Program-made: the position numbers and the translations under genes
Notes under the pieces: generated by a model
The model's input: only the letters and a program-made list of their open reading frames with translations
Database searches by the model: none
What the model was told of the DNA's origin: nothing
Shown: piece after piece, positions 16,453 to 26,800 of the stretch
Layout: each line of letters starts with the position of its first letter
How positions within the stretch are numbered: the first letter of the stretch is position 1
From: Corynebacterium confusum
GTDB taxonomy: Bacteria; Actinomycetota; Actinomycetes; Mycobacteriales; Mycobacteriaceae
Length of the DNA: 64,000 nt
Reading direction: 5' to 3'
NCBI RefSeq assembly: GCF_030408715.1
Contig: NZ_CP047202.1
Coordinates: 956,294 to 1,020,293, forward strand

Positions 16453-16895
16453 GATGAACGCAGTCCTTGGGTGGGGGATAAGTTCTAGTAGCAGAAGTCG
16501 TTGTCCGGCGGTGACTAATCTGACCCCAGGATTTGTGTCTGCAAGCCTCCTGAGTCACATTAGTCACAGCCGTAACAACTTCACCTGTAGCAACAGTATT
16601 CAATTTTTGGCAACAGTCAACTGGAAACTTGACTATTACTTCATCTTTCGTCGAATGTAATGGTTTCGTTACACATCCCAGTGCGGGGCAAATGCGGAAG
16701 CCGCTGCGGGGGCTGGGCGGGTGGCGGGGATTATTTTGGGCGATTTTTCGGTGGCCAATTCTGCAGCGAACCAGCAGGCGGGGTATCGTAGTACCCCGTT
16801 GAAAAATGTCCCGTTCCTGGGAGCTTGGGCGGCAAGAGCCTGCTCTCAGCAAGGAAAGCGGGAAACCCGAGATTCCATTGAAGGAGAATCGATTC
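16453..16895. other. Intergenic region between the secreted-protein gene and typA
   Basis: This 443-bp divergent gap holds no credible gene. It is locally AT-richer than its surroundings (about 16585-16675). It contains oppositely oriented direct-repeat boxes at 16507-16524 and 16554-16580, an inverted repeat TGTAA-N8-TTACA (16656-16673) and a hairpin CGGGGTA-N6-TACCCCG (16779-16798) in the typA leader. The typA ribosome site AAGGAG is at 16881-16886. Confidence 0.7.
16507..16580. promoter_or_regulatory. Candidate MtrA-type binding boxes in opposite orientation
   Basis: On the plus strand GTCACATTA, GTCACAGCC and GTAACAACT follow one another at exactly 9-nt steps (16554-16580). On the minus strand GTCAGATTA and GTCACCGCC (16507-16524) form the same two-unit pattern; the two 18-mers match at 16 of 18 positions. 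Nine-nucleotide-period GTCACA/GTAAC repeats resemble the sites described for the actinobacterial response regulator MtrA. Binding is inferred. Confidence 0.45.
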
Positions 16896-18806
<1,911 letters not shown>

Positions 18807-18831
18807 TTCGCCCGAGCGTTAACTACCTCAT

Positions 18832-18872
18832 CCCGCCCCACTGCACTAAAGTGGGGCGGGGTTTATTTCTTT
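18832..18872 (+). terminator. Rho-independent terminator after typA
   Basis: CCCGCCCCACT (18832-18842) pairs perfectly with AGTGGGGCGGG (18850-18860), giving an 11-bp GC-rich stem with a 7-nt loop, then a T-rich tract. Confidence 0.88.
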
Positions 18873-18892
18873 TCCAGAAGGCAGGTGCACCG

Positions 18893-20491
18893 GTGACAAA
18901 GCCGTTTCGCGGCGCGATAGCGCTGCTAAGCGCCGGCCTGCTGGGCGGCGGGGTCGTAAGCGCCTGCGCGGCGAACCCGGGCCCGCCGCCGGTGGTGGAG
19001 GAGGCGCCGTCGGAGCCCTCGGCCACCTCGACCACGACCACCCCGCCGCCAGAGCCGGCCGAGCGCTCCCGGGTGGCCGTCGGCGTCGACCCGCTGCAGG
19101 CCGGGCTCAACCCGCACCTGCTCGCCGACAACCAGCAAGTCGTCGAAGACATCGCCGACCTCGTGCTGCCGTCTGTTTTCCACGGCGATCGGCTCGATAC
19201 CGACGTGGTGGACTCCGCCGAGGAAGTCGAGCCCCCGGAGGGTGTGGCCCAGCGCCTGCGCTACGAGATTTCCTCGGCTGCCCAATGGTCCGACGGCACC
19301 CCGTTGACCTCGGCCGACTTCAGCTACCTGTGGGAGAAGATGCGCAGCACCCCGGGGGTCAAGTCCCCGGCCGCCTACCAGGCAATTAGCGCGGTCCATA
19401 GCTCCGACGGCGGCAAGATCGTCACCGTGGACTTGTCCACCCGCGTGGCGGACTGGCGCGTGCTGTTCCAACACCTCCTGCCAGCCCATCTGCTGGAGGA
19501 GGGCGACGCCTCCTTTAGTGCGGCCCTGGCCAACGACATTCCGGCCTCGGCCGGGCGCTTCCTGGTCGCCTCCGTGGACAACGCCCGCGGGATGATCACC
19601 TTGAACCGCAACGACCGCTACTGGGGCGCGGAGCCGGCCCAGCTGGACGTGGTCGAGCTGCACTACATGCGCTCTTCCCAGCAGGCCGTCAACATGCTGC
19701 GCACCGGGCAGGTCGGCTTCACCGACATCCGCCCGGAGCAGACCACCATGGAGTCGCTGTCCCTGGTTCCCGGCGTCGACGCCCAGACCCAGGGCGGGCT
19801 GCGACAGCTGCGCCTCCAGCTGTCCATCCGCACGCTTGCCGATGCCCCAGCCCGCCGCGCCCTAGCCAGCCTCGTCGACACCGATCAGCTGGCGCGCCTG
19901 GCCACCGGCCGCAGCGCCGATCTGGACGTCGCCCGCAACCCGGTCGGCGCGGGCGCGGATCTCACCCCGCTGCGCGAGTTCGCCGAGAACCGGCCCATCC
20001 GGCTGGCTGCGGACCCGTCCGACGTGCCCGCCACCAACGCCGCCCATGCCCTCGTGGACGTGTTGACCAGCCAGGGCATCGACGCCGAGGTGGTCGGGGA
20101 GAAGATGTCAGTGATCACCTCTACGCTGCTGCCCAACGAGCGCGCCGATGCCGTCCTCGCCTGGCACGACCTCAGCCTGCAGCCGGCGGACTTCGCCGAT
20201 TATTTCGTCTGCCCGGGCCCCGAGAACAAGGCCGTCGGCGACCTGTCCGGCTATTGCCCGGAGGAAGCCGAGGCGCAGCTGGGACGTATCCTGGGAGGCG
20301 AATACTCGGGCGAACAGGCCCTCGAGCAGGTGCGCGCCCTGAACGCGGCCCAGACCCTCTACGTGCCGATTGTGGACGAGACCCGAGTGCACGCCGTGGG
20401 CCGGGGCATCGCGGGCCCTGCGGGCACACCCGCCGAGTGGTCGCTGGAATCCGCCCCAACCTGGAAAGAAGGAGAACGTGACGAAAACTAA
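18893..20491 (+). CDS. lpqW: LpqW-type lipoprotein (family 5 solute-binding fold)
   Basis: The 532-residue product starts with a lipoprotein signal ending in the lipobox VSAC (Cys25), then a Pro/Thr/Glu-rich linker and a family 5 extracellular solute-binding domain (AQWSDGTPLTSADFSYLW, NRNDRYWG). No ABC permease or ATPase genes lie beside it. The order typA-lpqW-mshB matches mycobacteria, where LpqW is not a transporter component but influences phosphatidylinositol mannoside/lipomannan synthesis; orthology is inferred from synteny and fold. GTG 18893 follows AGAAGGCAGG. Its end overlaps mshB by 14 bp. Confidence 0.82.
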   Translation: MTKPFRGAIALLSAGLLGGGVVSACAANPGPPPVVEEAPSEPSATSTTTTPPPEPAERSRVAVGVDPLQAGLNPHLLADNQQVVEDIADLVLPSVFHGDRLDTDVVDSAEEVEPPEGVAQRLRYEISSAAQWSDGTPLTSADFSYLWEKMRSTPGVKSPAAYQAISAVHSSDGGKIVTVDLSTRVADWRVLFQHLLPAHLLEEGDASFSAALANDIPASAGRFLVASVDNARGMITLNRNDRYWGAEPAQLDVVELHYMRSSQQAVNMLRTGQVGFTDIRPEQTTMESLSLVPGVDAQTQGGLRQLRLQLSIRTLADAPARRALASLVDTDQLARLATGRSADLDVARNPVGAGADLTPLREFAENRPIRLAADPSDVPATNAAHALVDVLTSQGIDAEVVGEKMSVITSTLLPNERADAVLAWHDLSLQPADFADYFVCPGPENKAVGDLSGYCPEEAEAQLGRILGGEYSGEQALEQVRALNAAQTLYVPIVDETRVHAVGRGIAGPAGTPAEWSLESAPTWKEGERDEN

Positions 20492-21392
20492 CCTGGATCT
20501 TGCGGGCTACCGCGTGCTGGTTACGCACGCGCATCCGGACGACGAGACGCTCTTTACCGGCGGCACCATCGCTGGCCTGAGCGGGCGCGGGGCCCAGGTG
20601 ACCGTCGCAACGGCCACGCTGGGCGAAGAAGGCGAGGTCATCGGCGACAAATACCAGCACCTGGTGGCGGACGATGCCGACCAGCTGGGCGGATTCCGCA
20701 TCGGGGAGCTCGACGCTGCCGTGGCTCACCTGGGCGCGCGCTCCGTGCTGCTGGGCGGGCCCGGCCAGTTCCGCGACTCCGGGATGGCAAGCTCTGCCGC
20801 CCACGCCAACCCGCGCGCCCTGGCCAACCGGGTGCCGGAGGCGGCCCAGCTCATCGCCCAGCTCATCGACGAGCTGCGGCCCAATGCCGTCTTCACCTAC
20901 GGGCCCGACGGCGGCTACGGCCACCCCGACCACATCGCGGTGCACCAGGCCACCCACCAGGCCCTCCAGCAGGCCGGCTGGGCCGTTCCCCGGGTGTGGT
21001 GGGCCATCTACGAGCGCGAGCTGACGCTGGGCGCCCTGGACACACTGCGCCCGCCGGAGGGCTGGCAGCTGCCGAGCGCCGAGTACCTGGACAACTTCAC
21101 CAACGCCGGCGCCGACCTCAAGGTCCGGCTCACCCCGGCCGCCTACCAGGCCAAGCGCCGCGCGATGGCGGCGCACGCGACCCAGATCTGGCTTGGCGAC
21201 GGCACCGTCACCGAGACCAATCCGGAACCCGCCTGGGTGCAGGCGGCCAACCCGACCGAGGTGCCCACCGGCTACGCCCTGTCCAACCGCCTGCTGATGC
21301 CGCTGCCGCGCACCGAGTCCTACCAGCTAGCCCAAGGCCCATCGCCGCTCGGCGAGGGCATCCGCGGGCTGCTGGGGGAGCTAGACTCATGA
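20478..21392 (+). CDS. mshB: N-acetyl-GlcN-inositol deacetylase of mycothiol synthesis
   Basis: MshB removes the acetyl group from GlcNAc-Ins, the second committed reaction of mycothiol synthesis. This 304-residue LmbE/PIG-L-type zinc hydrolase has the metal motif AHPDDE (residues 18-23) and the second metal motif HPDHIAVHQ near residue 150. GTG 20478 is selected because GAAGGAG is immediately upstream and the residue context matches the family; it starts inside the lpqW 3' end. Its TGA overlaps the next gene start as ATGA. A mycothiol-conjugate amidase (Mca) is the main alternative identity, but synteny favours MshB. Confidence 0.88.
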   Translation: MTKTNLDLAGYRVLVTHAHPDDETLFTGGTIAGLSGRGAQVTVATATLGEEGEVIGDKYQHLVADDADQLGGFRIGELDAAVAHLGARSVLLGGPGQFRDSGMASSAAHANPRALANRVPEAAQLIAQLIDELRPNAVFTYGPDGGYGHPDHIAVHQATHQALQQAGWAVPRVWWAIYERELTLGALDTLRPPEGWQLPSAEYLDNFTNAGADLKVRLTPAAYQAKRRAMAAHATQIWLGDGTVTETNPEPAWVQAANPTEVPTGYALSNRLLMPLPRTESYQLAQGPSPLGEGIRGLLGELDS

Positions 21393-21772
21393 GCGGCGAG
21401 GAGGCGCTCATCCGCACCGACTTCACGCGCGCCGAGGCCGCAGGCGGGCTGACCTGGCTCTGCCTGGGGGCGGCGCTGTCCTGCCTGCTGGAGGTGGTCT
21501 ACCTCAACGCGTGGATTGGGCCGGTGCCGTTCCCGATAACCATCGTGGTGGCGTTCCTGTTCAACCATGTGCTAACCAAAACGGCGCGCCTGTGGAGCTC
21601 GAATACCCTGGTGGTGCTGCTGCCTTTGGTTGTGTGGATCCTGCTCTTCGCGATATTTTTGTTTGGCGTTGAAGTAACTGGGGATCAACTACTTGCCAAT
21701 AATATTCGCACCGTGTGCCTGCTTTTTGCGGGCATCGCGGGCGGTGTCTGGCATTTTGTCAAGACGAAGTGA
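21389..21772 (+). CDS. Small four-helix membrane protein
   Basis: The 127-residue product has about four hydrophobic segments (LTWLCLGAALSCLLEVVYL, PITIVVAFLFNHVL, TLVVLLPLVVWILLFAIFLF and a last one before WHFVKTK). It is translationally coupled to mshB through ATGA (21389-21392). A similar small membrane protein follows mshB in mycobacteria. Function unknown. Confidence 0.8.
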   Translation: MSGEEALIRTDFTRAEAAGGLTWLCLGAALSCLLEVVYLNAWIGPVPFPITIVVAFLFNHVLTKTARLWSSNTLVVLLPLVVWILLFAIFLFGVEVTGDQLLANNIRTVCLLFAGIAGGVWHFVKTK

Positions 21773-21820
21773 CATACTATTTAACGGCCTAAAAACTGGA
21801 TCAGGAGATGTTTTTCACCC

Positions 21821-22144
21821 ATGACTTATACAATCGCCCAACCTTGTGTTGACGTGATGGACCGGTCCTGCGTCGAGGAGTGCCCGGTCGACTGCATCTA
21901 TGAAGGCAAGCGTTCCCTCTATATCCACCCCGACGAGTGCGTGGACTGCGGCGCCTGCGAGCCCGCCTGCCCGGTGGAAGCCATCTTCTACGAGGACGAC
22001 GTGCCGGACGAGTGGCTCGACTACAACGACGCCAACGCCGCCTTCTTCGACGACCTGGGTTCCCCGGGCGGGGCCGCCGCCCTGGGCCCGCAGGACTTCG
22101 ACGCGCCGATGATTGCCGCGTTGCCGCCACAGAATCAGGAGTAG
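21821..22144 (+). CDS. fdxA: 7Fe ferredoxin
   Basis: This 107-residue 3Fe-4S/4Fe-4S ferredoxin is a soluble one-electron carrier. The N-terminal half has [17 protein letters not shown] with the [3Fe-4S] pattern, followed by [15 protein letters not shown] for the [4Fe-4S] cluster; the C-terminal acidic extension is typical of FdxA/FdxC of actinobacteria. AGGAG lies upstream of ATG 21821. It is followed after 7 nt by dapC, the conserved actinobacterial pairing. Confidence 0.95.
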   Translation: MTYTIAQPCVDVMDRSCVEECPVDCIYEGKRSLYIHPDECVDCGACEPACPVEAIFYEDDVPDEWLDYNDANAAFFDDLGSPGGAAALGPQDFDAPMIAALPPQNQE

Positions 22145-22151
22145 AAGCACC

Positions 22152-23252
22152 ATGAACCGCACCCCGCTGGGGGAAAAGCTACCGGACTTTCCCTGGGACT
22201 CGCTGGCCGACGCCAAGGCCAAGGCCGCCGCGCACCCGGACGGAATCATCAACCTGTCCGTCGGGACCCCCGTGGACCCGGTCTCGCCGGGGGTGCAGCT
22301 GGGTTTGACATCGACGGCCGCGGAGCCAGGCTACCCCGCCACCGCCGGCTCGCCGGAGCTGCAACAGGCCATCGTGAGCGCAATGGAGCGGCGCTACCAC
22401 GTCATCGGCCTGGACACGAAGTCGGTACTGCCGGTTATCGGTTCCAAGGAGGCCATCGCGTGGCTGCCCACCCTGCTGGGGCTGAGCGGCCACCGGATCG
22501 TGATCCCGGGCCTGGCGTACCCGACCTACGAGGTAGGCGCGCGGCTCGCCGACGCCGAGGTTGTCCGCGCCGACGATATCTCCGACTTCGGCGATGCCTC
22601 GCTGGTCTACCTCAACTATCCCGCCAACCCGACCGGGCAAGTCGCACCCATTGAGCACCTCCGCGAGGTCGTCGCCTGGGCACGGGCTCACGATGCCATC
22701 GTCGCCTCCGACGAGTGCTACCTCGGCCTAGGCTGGAACGATGACAACCCGCCGGTGTCCATCCTGGATCCGCGCGTGTGCGACGGCGACCACACCGGCC
22801 TGCTGGCCCTGCACTCGCTGTCCAAGACCGCCAACCTAGCGTCCTACCGCGCGGCGTTTATAGCCGGCGACCGCGACCTCGTCCAGGAGCTGCTGGCCGT
22901 GCGCAAGCACGCCGGCCTCATCGTGCCCGGCCCCATCCAGTCCGCGATGGTCGCCGCGCTTGAAGACGACGCCTCCGAGCAGCTGCAACGCCAGCTCTAC
23001 GCCCGCCGGCGCGTGGCGCTGATAAAGGCGCTGACGGCAGCGGGTTTTAGCATTGACCACTCCGACGGCGGGCTTTACCTGTGGGCCACCCGCGGCGAGG
23101 ACTGCCGGGCGACCGTCGACTGGCTGGCCGAGCGCGGCATCCTGGTCGCACCTGGCGACTTCTACGGTCCGGCCGGCAAGCAGTACATCCGCATGGGGCT
23201 TAACGGCACCGACGAGGGGATCGCCGCCGCGGTGGAGCGCCTGGGGCGCTAG
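22152..23252 (+). CDS. dapC: N-succinyldiaminopimelate aminotransferase
   Basis: DapC is a class I PLP aminotransferase that converts N-succinyl-2-amino-6-oxopimelate to N-succinyl-LL-diaminopimelate in the lysine/peptidoglycan pathway. The 366-residue protein shows the substrate/cofactor motifs NLSVGTPVDPV, YLNYPANPTGQV, SDECYLGLGW and the PLP lysine in HSLSKTANLASYR (Lys225). ATG 22152 has AGGAG about 10 nt upstream. Synteny with fdxA and the presence of dapD and dapE in the window support this over a generic aminotransferase. Confidence 0.9.
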   Translation: MNRTPLGEKLPDFPWDSLADAKAKAAAHPDGIINLSVGTPVDPVSPGVQLGLTSTAAEPGYPATAGSPELQQAIVSAMERRYHVIGLDTKSVLPVIGSKEAIAWLPTLLGLSGHRIVIPGLAYPTYEVGARLADAEVVRADDISDFGDASLVYLNYPANPTGQVAPIEHLREVVAWARAHDAIVASDECYLGLGWNDDNPPVSILDPRVCDGDHTGLLALHSLSKTANLASYRAAFIAGDRDLVQELLAVRKHAGLIVPGPIQSAMVAALEDDASEQLQRQLYARRRVALIKALTAAGFSIDHSDGGLYLWATRGEDCRATVDWLAERGILVAPGDFYGPAGKQYIRMGLNGTDEGIAAAVERLGR

Positions 23253-24061
23253 TGCCACCCATCGGCTGCCGGGAGGGCATCTCCCCGCAAAAGACCGTCC
23301 TGCGCGGCCATGTTCCTTCGGAAGGGGAGTACTGGGCCGCCCGCGCCGGCGACTCCCCCTTCGCCGAAGGAGAGAAGCTCTGCCCCGGCCAGCCGCTGCC
23401 GCGGCCCGTGCCCGCGTGGTTCCACCCCGCCGTGGCTGAGGAAGAGGAGATCCCGTTCCACCACCGCGTCCTCTTTACCGACGAGGACCTCATCGTGGTG
23501 GACAAGCCGCATTTTCTGCCGACGACGAGCAACGGGCGCATCGTCCGCAATACCGTCCAGACCCGCCTCCGCCTGGAATTCGGCGAGGACGAGATCGTGC
23601 CCATTCACCGGCTGGACCGGCTGACCGCGGGGTTGGTCGTCTGCTCCCGCAGGCGCGCTACCCGCGGCGCCTACCAACAACTTTTCGCCCAGCGCCGCGT
23701 GCGCAAACACTACCGCGCGGAGCTTAGCGCCCCGCTGGATGTCGACGGGCTCATCACCCTGCCCATGCGCAAAAAACCCGGCCAGCGCCGCGTGACCGTC
23801 GATGCCGCCGGTACCACCACCCGCACCCGAGTCCGCGCGCACGGGCGAGTGGCCGATCTGTGGCCGGAGACTGGGCACACGCACCAGCTGCGGGTGTTGC
23901 TGAATCATTTGGGCGCGCCGATCGCCGGCGACGACACCTACCCAACCGACCGTGGCCTGGACCTTTACGATTTTTCCCGGCCGCTGAAGCTCTGGCACAC
24001 CAGCCTTAGTTTTACCGATCCATTGCAAGGCACGCAGCGCCGGTTTTCACTCCCGCAGTAG
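23252..24061 (+). CDS. RluA-family pseudouridine synthase
   Basis: The 269-residue protein isomerises uridine to pseudouridine in RNA. It has the RluA catalytic motif HRLDRLTAG with the essential Asp (near residue 117), the KL-motif equivalent RKHYRAEL, and LWPETGHTHQLRVLLNHLG at the C-terminus. An ~80-residue N-terminal segment replaces any S4 domain. GTG 23252 overlaps the dapC stop by one base. The exact target RNA position cannot be told from sequence. Confidence 0.88.
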   Translation: MPPIGCREGISPQKTVLRGHVPSEGEYWAARAGDSPFAEGEKLCPGQPLPRPVPAWFHPAVAEEEEIPFHHRVLFTDEDLIVVDKPHFLPTTSNGRIVRNTVQTRLRLEFGEDEIVPIHRLDRLTAGLVVCSRRRATRGAYQQLFAQRRVRKHYRAELSAPLDVDGLITLPMRKKPGQRRVTVDAAGTTTRTRVRAHGRVADLWPETGHTHQLRVLLNHLGAPIAGDDTYPTDRGLDLYDFSRPLKLWHTSLSFTDPLQGTQRRFSLPQ

Positions 24062-24118
24062 TGGCGGAGTATTCTCGAGTAGTTATTGTTGTTATCCGCA
24101 GGCCTGAAAAGGTAGTTC

Positions 24119-24682
24119 ATGAGTGAGCAGAGCATCGCGCGCATGGCGGCCAACCTCCGGCAGTTCATCAAGTTCGGCATGGTGGGCGGCTCGGGCGCGC
24201 TGGTTAACTTTGCCGTCTTCGTGCTATGCAAGAAGATTTCCGAGGACTTCTTCCACGTGCACGAAACCGACGTCTGGTTCCCGATTCTAGGCACCGAATT
24301 CAACGTGCGCTGGTACAACGTGTTCATGGTGATCGCTTTCCTCGTGGCCAACACGTGGAACTACCAGCTCAACCGCATGTGGACTTTCAAATCAGTCAAC
24401 AGCGTGTCCTGGCTGCGCGGCTTCTTCCCCTTCCTGCTCACCGGGCTGGGCGCGCTGGTCGTCTCACAGATTTTCATGGTGCTGCTGATGAACCCCACCA
24501 CGCCAATCGGCCTGCCGCGCGAGATCTTCGACGATTCCACCGGCCTGCGCACCATGTCCTACTGGGCCAACATGATTTCGGTCATCCTCGCCATGCCGGT
24601 CAACTTCATCATCAACAAGCTCTGGACCTTCCGCTCGCGGCCCGAGGGGCCGCGCGTCGTCCACGAGCAGGAGCCCGCCTAG
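24119..24682 (+). CDS. GtrA-family membrane protein
   Basis: This 187-residue protein has four membrane segments in the GtrA arrangement: FIKFGMVGGSGALVNFAVF, NVFMVIAFLVANTWNYQLNR, GFFPFLLTGLGALVVSQIF and MISVILAMPVNFIINKLWTF. The motifs NYxLNRxWTF and NKLWTF are hallmarks. GtrA proteins are proposed to flip or position polyprenyl-linked sugars for cell-envelope glycosylation. AAAAGG precedes ATG 24119. Confidence 0.9.
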   Translation: MSEQSIARMAANLRQFIKFGMVGGSGALVNFAVFVLCKKISEDFFHVHETDVWFPILGTEFNVRWYNVFMVIAFLVANTWNYQLNRMWTFKSVNSVSWLRGFFPFLLTGLGALVVSQIFMVLLMNPTTPIGLPREIFDDSTGLRTMSYWANMISVILAMPVNFIINKLWTFRSRPEGPRVVHEQEPA

Positions 24683-24698
24683 CGCTTATTCTCGGCCC

Positions 24699-24771
24699 GC
24701 GCGCCCTTCGCGCTCACGGGCAGGGGACTGGTGCGCGGTTTTGGTTTGCCGGTGACCGCGAAGGGTTCATG
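24699..24771 (+). repeat. Intergenic palindromic repeat, copy 2 of 4
   Basis: Begins GCGCGCCCTTCGCGCTCACG and ends GGTGACCGCGAAGGGTTCATG. The arms are complementary except for one position; the middle (about 37 nt) is variable. It lies in the convergent gap after gtrA, 51 bp before copy 3. Confidence 0.82.
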
Positions 24772-24821
24772 CGCGGTAGCGCCGGTCGGCCGGCTACTCG
24801 TATGTTCAGCAAAACGTTCCT

Positions 24822-24895
24822 CGCGCGCCCTTCGCGCTCACGGGTAGAGCATTGGTGCGTGGATTTGGCTTGCTGGTGACCGCGAAGGGCTCATG
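24822..24895 (+). repeat. Intergenic palindromic repeat, copy 3 of 4
   Basis: Same orientation and arm sequences as copy 2 (CGCGCGCCCTTCGCGCTCAC and GGTGACCGCGAAGGGCTCATG). The middle is similar to that of copy 2 (ATTTGGCTTGCTGG against TTTTGGTTTGCCGG), so these two are the closest pair. Confidence 0.82.
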
Positions 24896-24936
24896 TGTGG
24901 TCGAGCTAGCGGGAAAGACGGCTGCCTAGCCACTAG

Positions 24937-25428
24937 TTAGTCATCGAATGAGGCGTCCAAGAGCCGCTGGTCGCGTGCGCGGAGGAGGTTGATGATGAGC
25001 GGGGTGAAAACTAGTCCACCGAGAAATCCCAAGATAGCGCCGACGATGATGCCGCTGGCCGTATCAAGCTTGCCCGCCTGGTAGGTGTTGTAAAACATGC
25101 CCGCTGTCATGATCGCAGCTGGTAGAGCGACTAGCGCGGTGGAAAGAAGACGCGGGGTAGTGGGCTTTGGGCGGGGTACGTGTTTGATCATCCATTGGGT
25201 GCTGATCATTTCAGCGAGGACGTAGGGAAAAATCACCACTACGGAGACTTGGGAGAGCTGCCCTTCCAAGAGCCAGGCGAAGATTGCGCCGACGGTGTAC
25301 AAGCTGAAGACCATCGTGGAATACCCCACGGCGTAGGACTTGTAGACCACCTCCCGCTGGTACTCGTCCTCGGTGCACGCCTCGACCTGCTCAAAGGTGT
25401 GATTCGCGATGTGATCGGCGATCGACAT
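24937..25428 (-). CDS. Hypothetical membrane protein
   Basis: The 163-residue product has a polar N-terminus (MSIADHIANHTFEQVEACTE) and about four hydrophobic segments, including VFSLYTVGAIFAWLLEG and GIIVGAILGFLGGLVFTPLI. The ATG at 25428 is preferred over the longer frame because AAAGGA lies about 12 nt upstream. I do not recognise the family. It converges on gtrA across a gap containing two palindromic repeats. Confidence 0.65.
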   Translation of the reverse strand: MSIADHIANHTFEQVEACTEDEYQREVVYKSYAVGYSTMVFSLYTVGAIFAWLLEGQLSQVSVVVIFPYVLAEMISTQWMIKHVPRPKPTTPRLLSTALVALPAAIMTAGMFYNTYQAGKLDTASGIIVGAILGFLGGLVFTPLIINLLRARDQRLLDASFDD

Positions 25429-25595
25429 GCCGGGTAGTCCTTTCTGTGCTCGTGCCCTGTCGCCGAAGACAGATACAAAGCGAGGTAGACGGGAGAAGCT
25501 CACGACACCGCGCCATCGGCGCACCAGGCGCCAGTGGCGCAACAATCCCATCCTCGTGACTTAGCGTAGAGGCTCCCCGGGCGACAGGGCAAAAC

Positions 25596-26453
25596 TTAGA
25601 GGTTCCAGTGCCACTTCCAGGCTGGCTCGCGGCTCGCATAGGTCAAGTTCTTGGGGCTGTTCCTGGTGCGCCGCTTGATGGCATCGTGAATCTGGTTGAT
25701 CACGCTGGGCAGGTTGAAACGAATGCAGTCGCCGGTAAACCTAAGCACCAGGTAACCATGGTTCTGGCCGGAGTTGGATTTCATGCGGTCGAGGATGAAG
25801 TTGCGGTGCTGGCTATGGTAGGTATACCCGTCGACCTCGATGAGAATCTTCCACCGCCGCAGCTCCAGGTCGAAGCGGTAACCGGCCACGACCGAGTTAT
25901 GAATCGGGTAGATCCCCTCTTTACGCAGGGCTCGCGCCAGTTCCCGCTCGCGGAGCGAATCCGTGCCGATGGCGCACTCGCGCAGGCAGGCCCTCAGTCC
26001 CTTGGGTATCCGCCCCATCCGGCGCCTGTCCTTAGTTAGCCGGGCCCGTCCATCTTTTCCGTGGTAGTGCGCTTCCAGCATGGGCCCGCTGCGCTCCGGA
26101 CAGCGCCGCGCCGCCCACAAGGGTTCCACGACCCGCAATCCGTTGACCTCCTGTTTCGACCGCATCCGCGAATGCACGACGCGGAAATTCTCGCCCACGA
26201 TGGTCCGCGGCCCCTCCAGCGTTAGTGGAAAACTGAGCGGTAGCCCGCAGTGCACCTCCATGGCGCTTCGCCCGGCGAGCGCCGCACGCGGATACGCTGC
26301 CAGCAGGCACATAGCGACCTCGCGCGCGCTCGGTTGCTGGTCCGTGTAGACGCCGCGATGGATACGAAAAAGTCGGCCCTCGGCCAGCAGCATTCGAATC
26401 CGCCGCTTGCCGATGCCCTCTTCCCGCAGCCGCGCAGTCGTCCACATCGCCAT
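25596..26453 (-). CDS. AbiEi-like protein with C-terminal DUF559 (PD-(D/E)XK-type) domain
   Basis: The 285-residue protein has two parts. The N-terminal ~60 residues resemble the winged-helix AbiEi/type IV antitoxin domain (RRIRMLLAEGRLFRIHRGVY). The C-terminal ~100 residues match DUF559/Vsr-like nuclease folds: YRFDLELRRWKILIEVDG supplies the Asp and Glu of a PD-(D/E)XK site, followed by HRNFILDRMKSN and LVLRFTGDCI. No toxin partner is adjacent. Similar stand-alone genes are common in actinobacteria and their role is not established. A palindrome TACCTA-N4-TAGGTA lies 2 nt before the start codon. Confidence 0.78.
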   Translation of the reverse strand: MAMWTTARLREEGIGKRRIRMLLAEGRLFRIHRGVYTDQQPSAREVAMCLLAAYPRAALAGRSAMEVHCGLPLSFPLTLEGPRTIVGENFRVVHSRMRSKQEVNGLRVVEPLWAARRCPERSGPMLEAHYHGKDGRARLTKDRRRMGRIPKGLRACLRECAIGTDSLRERELARALRKEGIYPIHNSVVAGYRFDLELRRWKILIEVDGYTYHSQHRNFILDRMKSNSGQNHGYLVLRFTGDCIRFNLPSVINQIHDAIKRRTRNSPKNLTYASREPAWKWHWNL

Positions 26454-26454
26454 G

Positions 26455-26470
26455 TACCTAAAGCTAGGTA
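26455..26470 (-). promoter_or_regulatory. Palindrome at the start of the DUF559 gene, possible operator
   Basis: TACCTA (26455-26460) and TAGGTA (26465-26470) form a perfect 6-bp inverted repeat with a 4-nt spacer, ending 2 nt before the ATG. On the minus strand TAGCTT lies about 8 nt before the ATG and could be a -10 for a leaderless transcript, placing the palindrome over the promoter. Confidence 0.4.
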
Positions 26471-26628
26471 GCGGGCAGAGTCATTGCCAGAGGAGAGGGC
26501 GGAAAAGACCGGAAAACGCCAAAAATAGTTGGCCCACGCCAGTTTCTGGCGGCGCGACCTGCAATGTGCCCATCCTAAATGGTGACGTTGCTACCAAGTG
26601 GGTAGGCCGCGGGGGTGATCGCCGCTTA

Positions 26629-26700
26629 GCGCGCCCTTCGCGGTCACGGGCGCGGGCGAAATGTGCACCAGCGCGCTGCCGGTGACCGCGAAGGGTTCAT
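26629..26700 (+). repeat. Intergenic palindromic repeat, copy 4 of 4
   Basis: Starts GCGCGCCCTTCGCGGTCACG and ends GGTGACCGCGAAGGGTTCAT. Arms CCCTTCGCGGTCACGGGC and GCCGGTGACCGCGAAGGG pair at 17 of 18 positions, the best stem of the four. The middle differs from copies 2 and 3. Confidence 0.82.
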
Positions 26701-26800
26701 TTTCGTCTGCGCATCAGCAGCAAGGGCAACAGCAGCAGGCGAAACAGCAGCCAGACAAGCAGCAGCCGGCGCAAGACGCTGGCACACCAGAACCCGGCAC

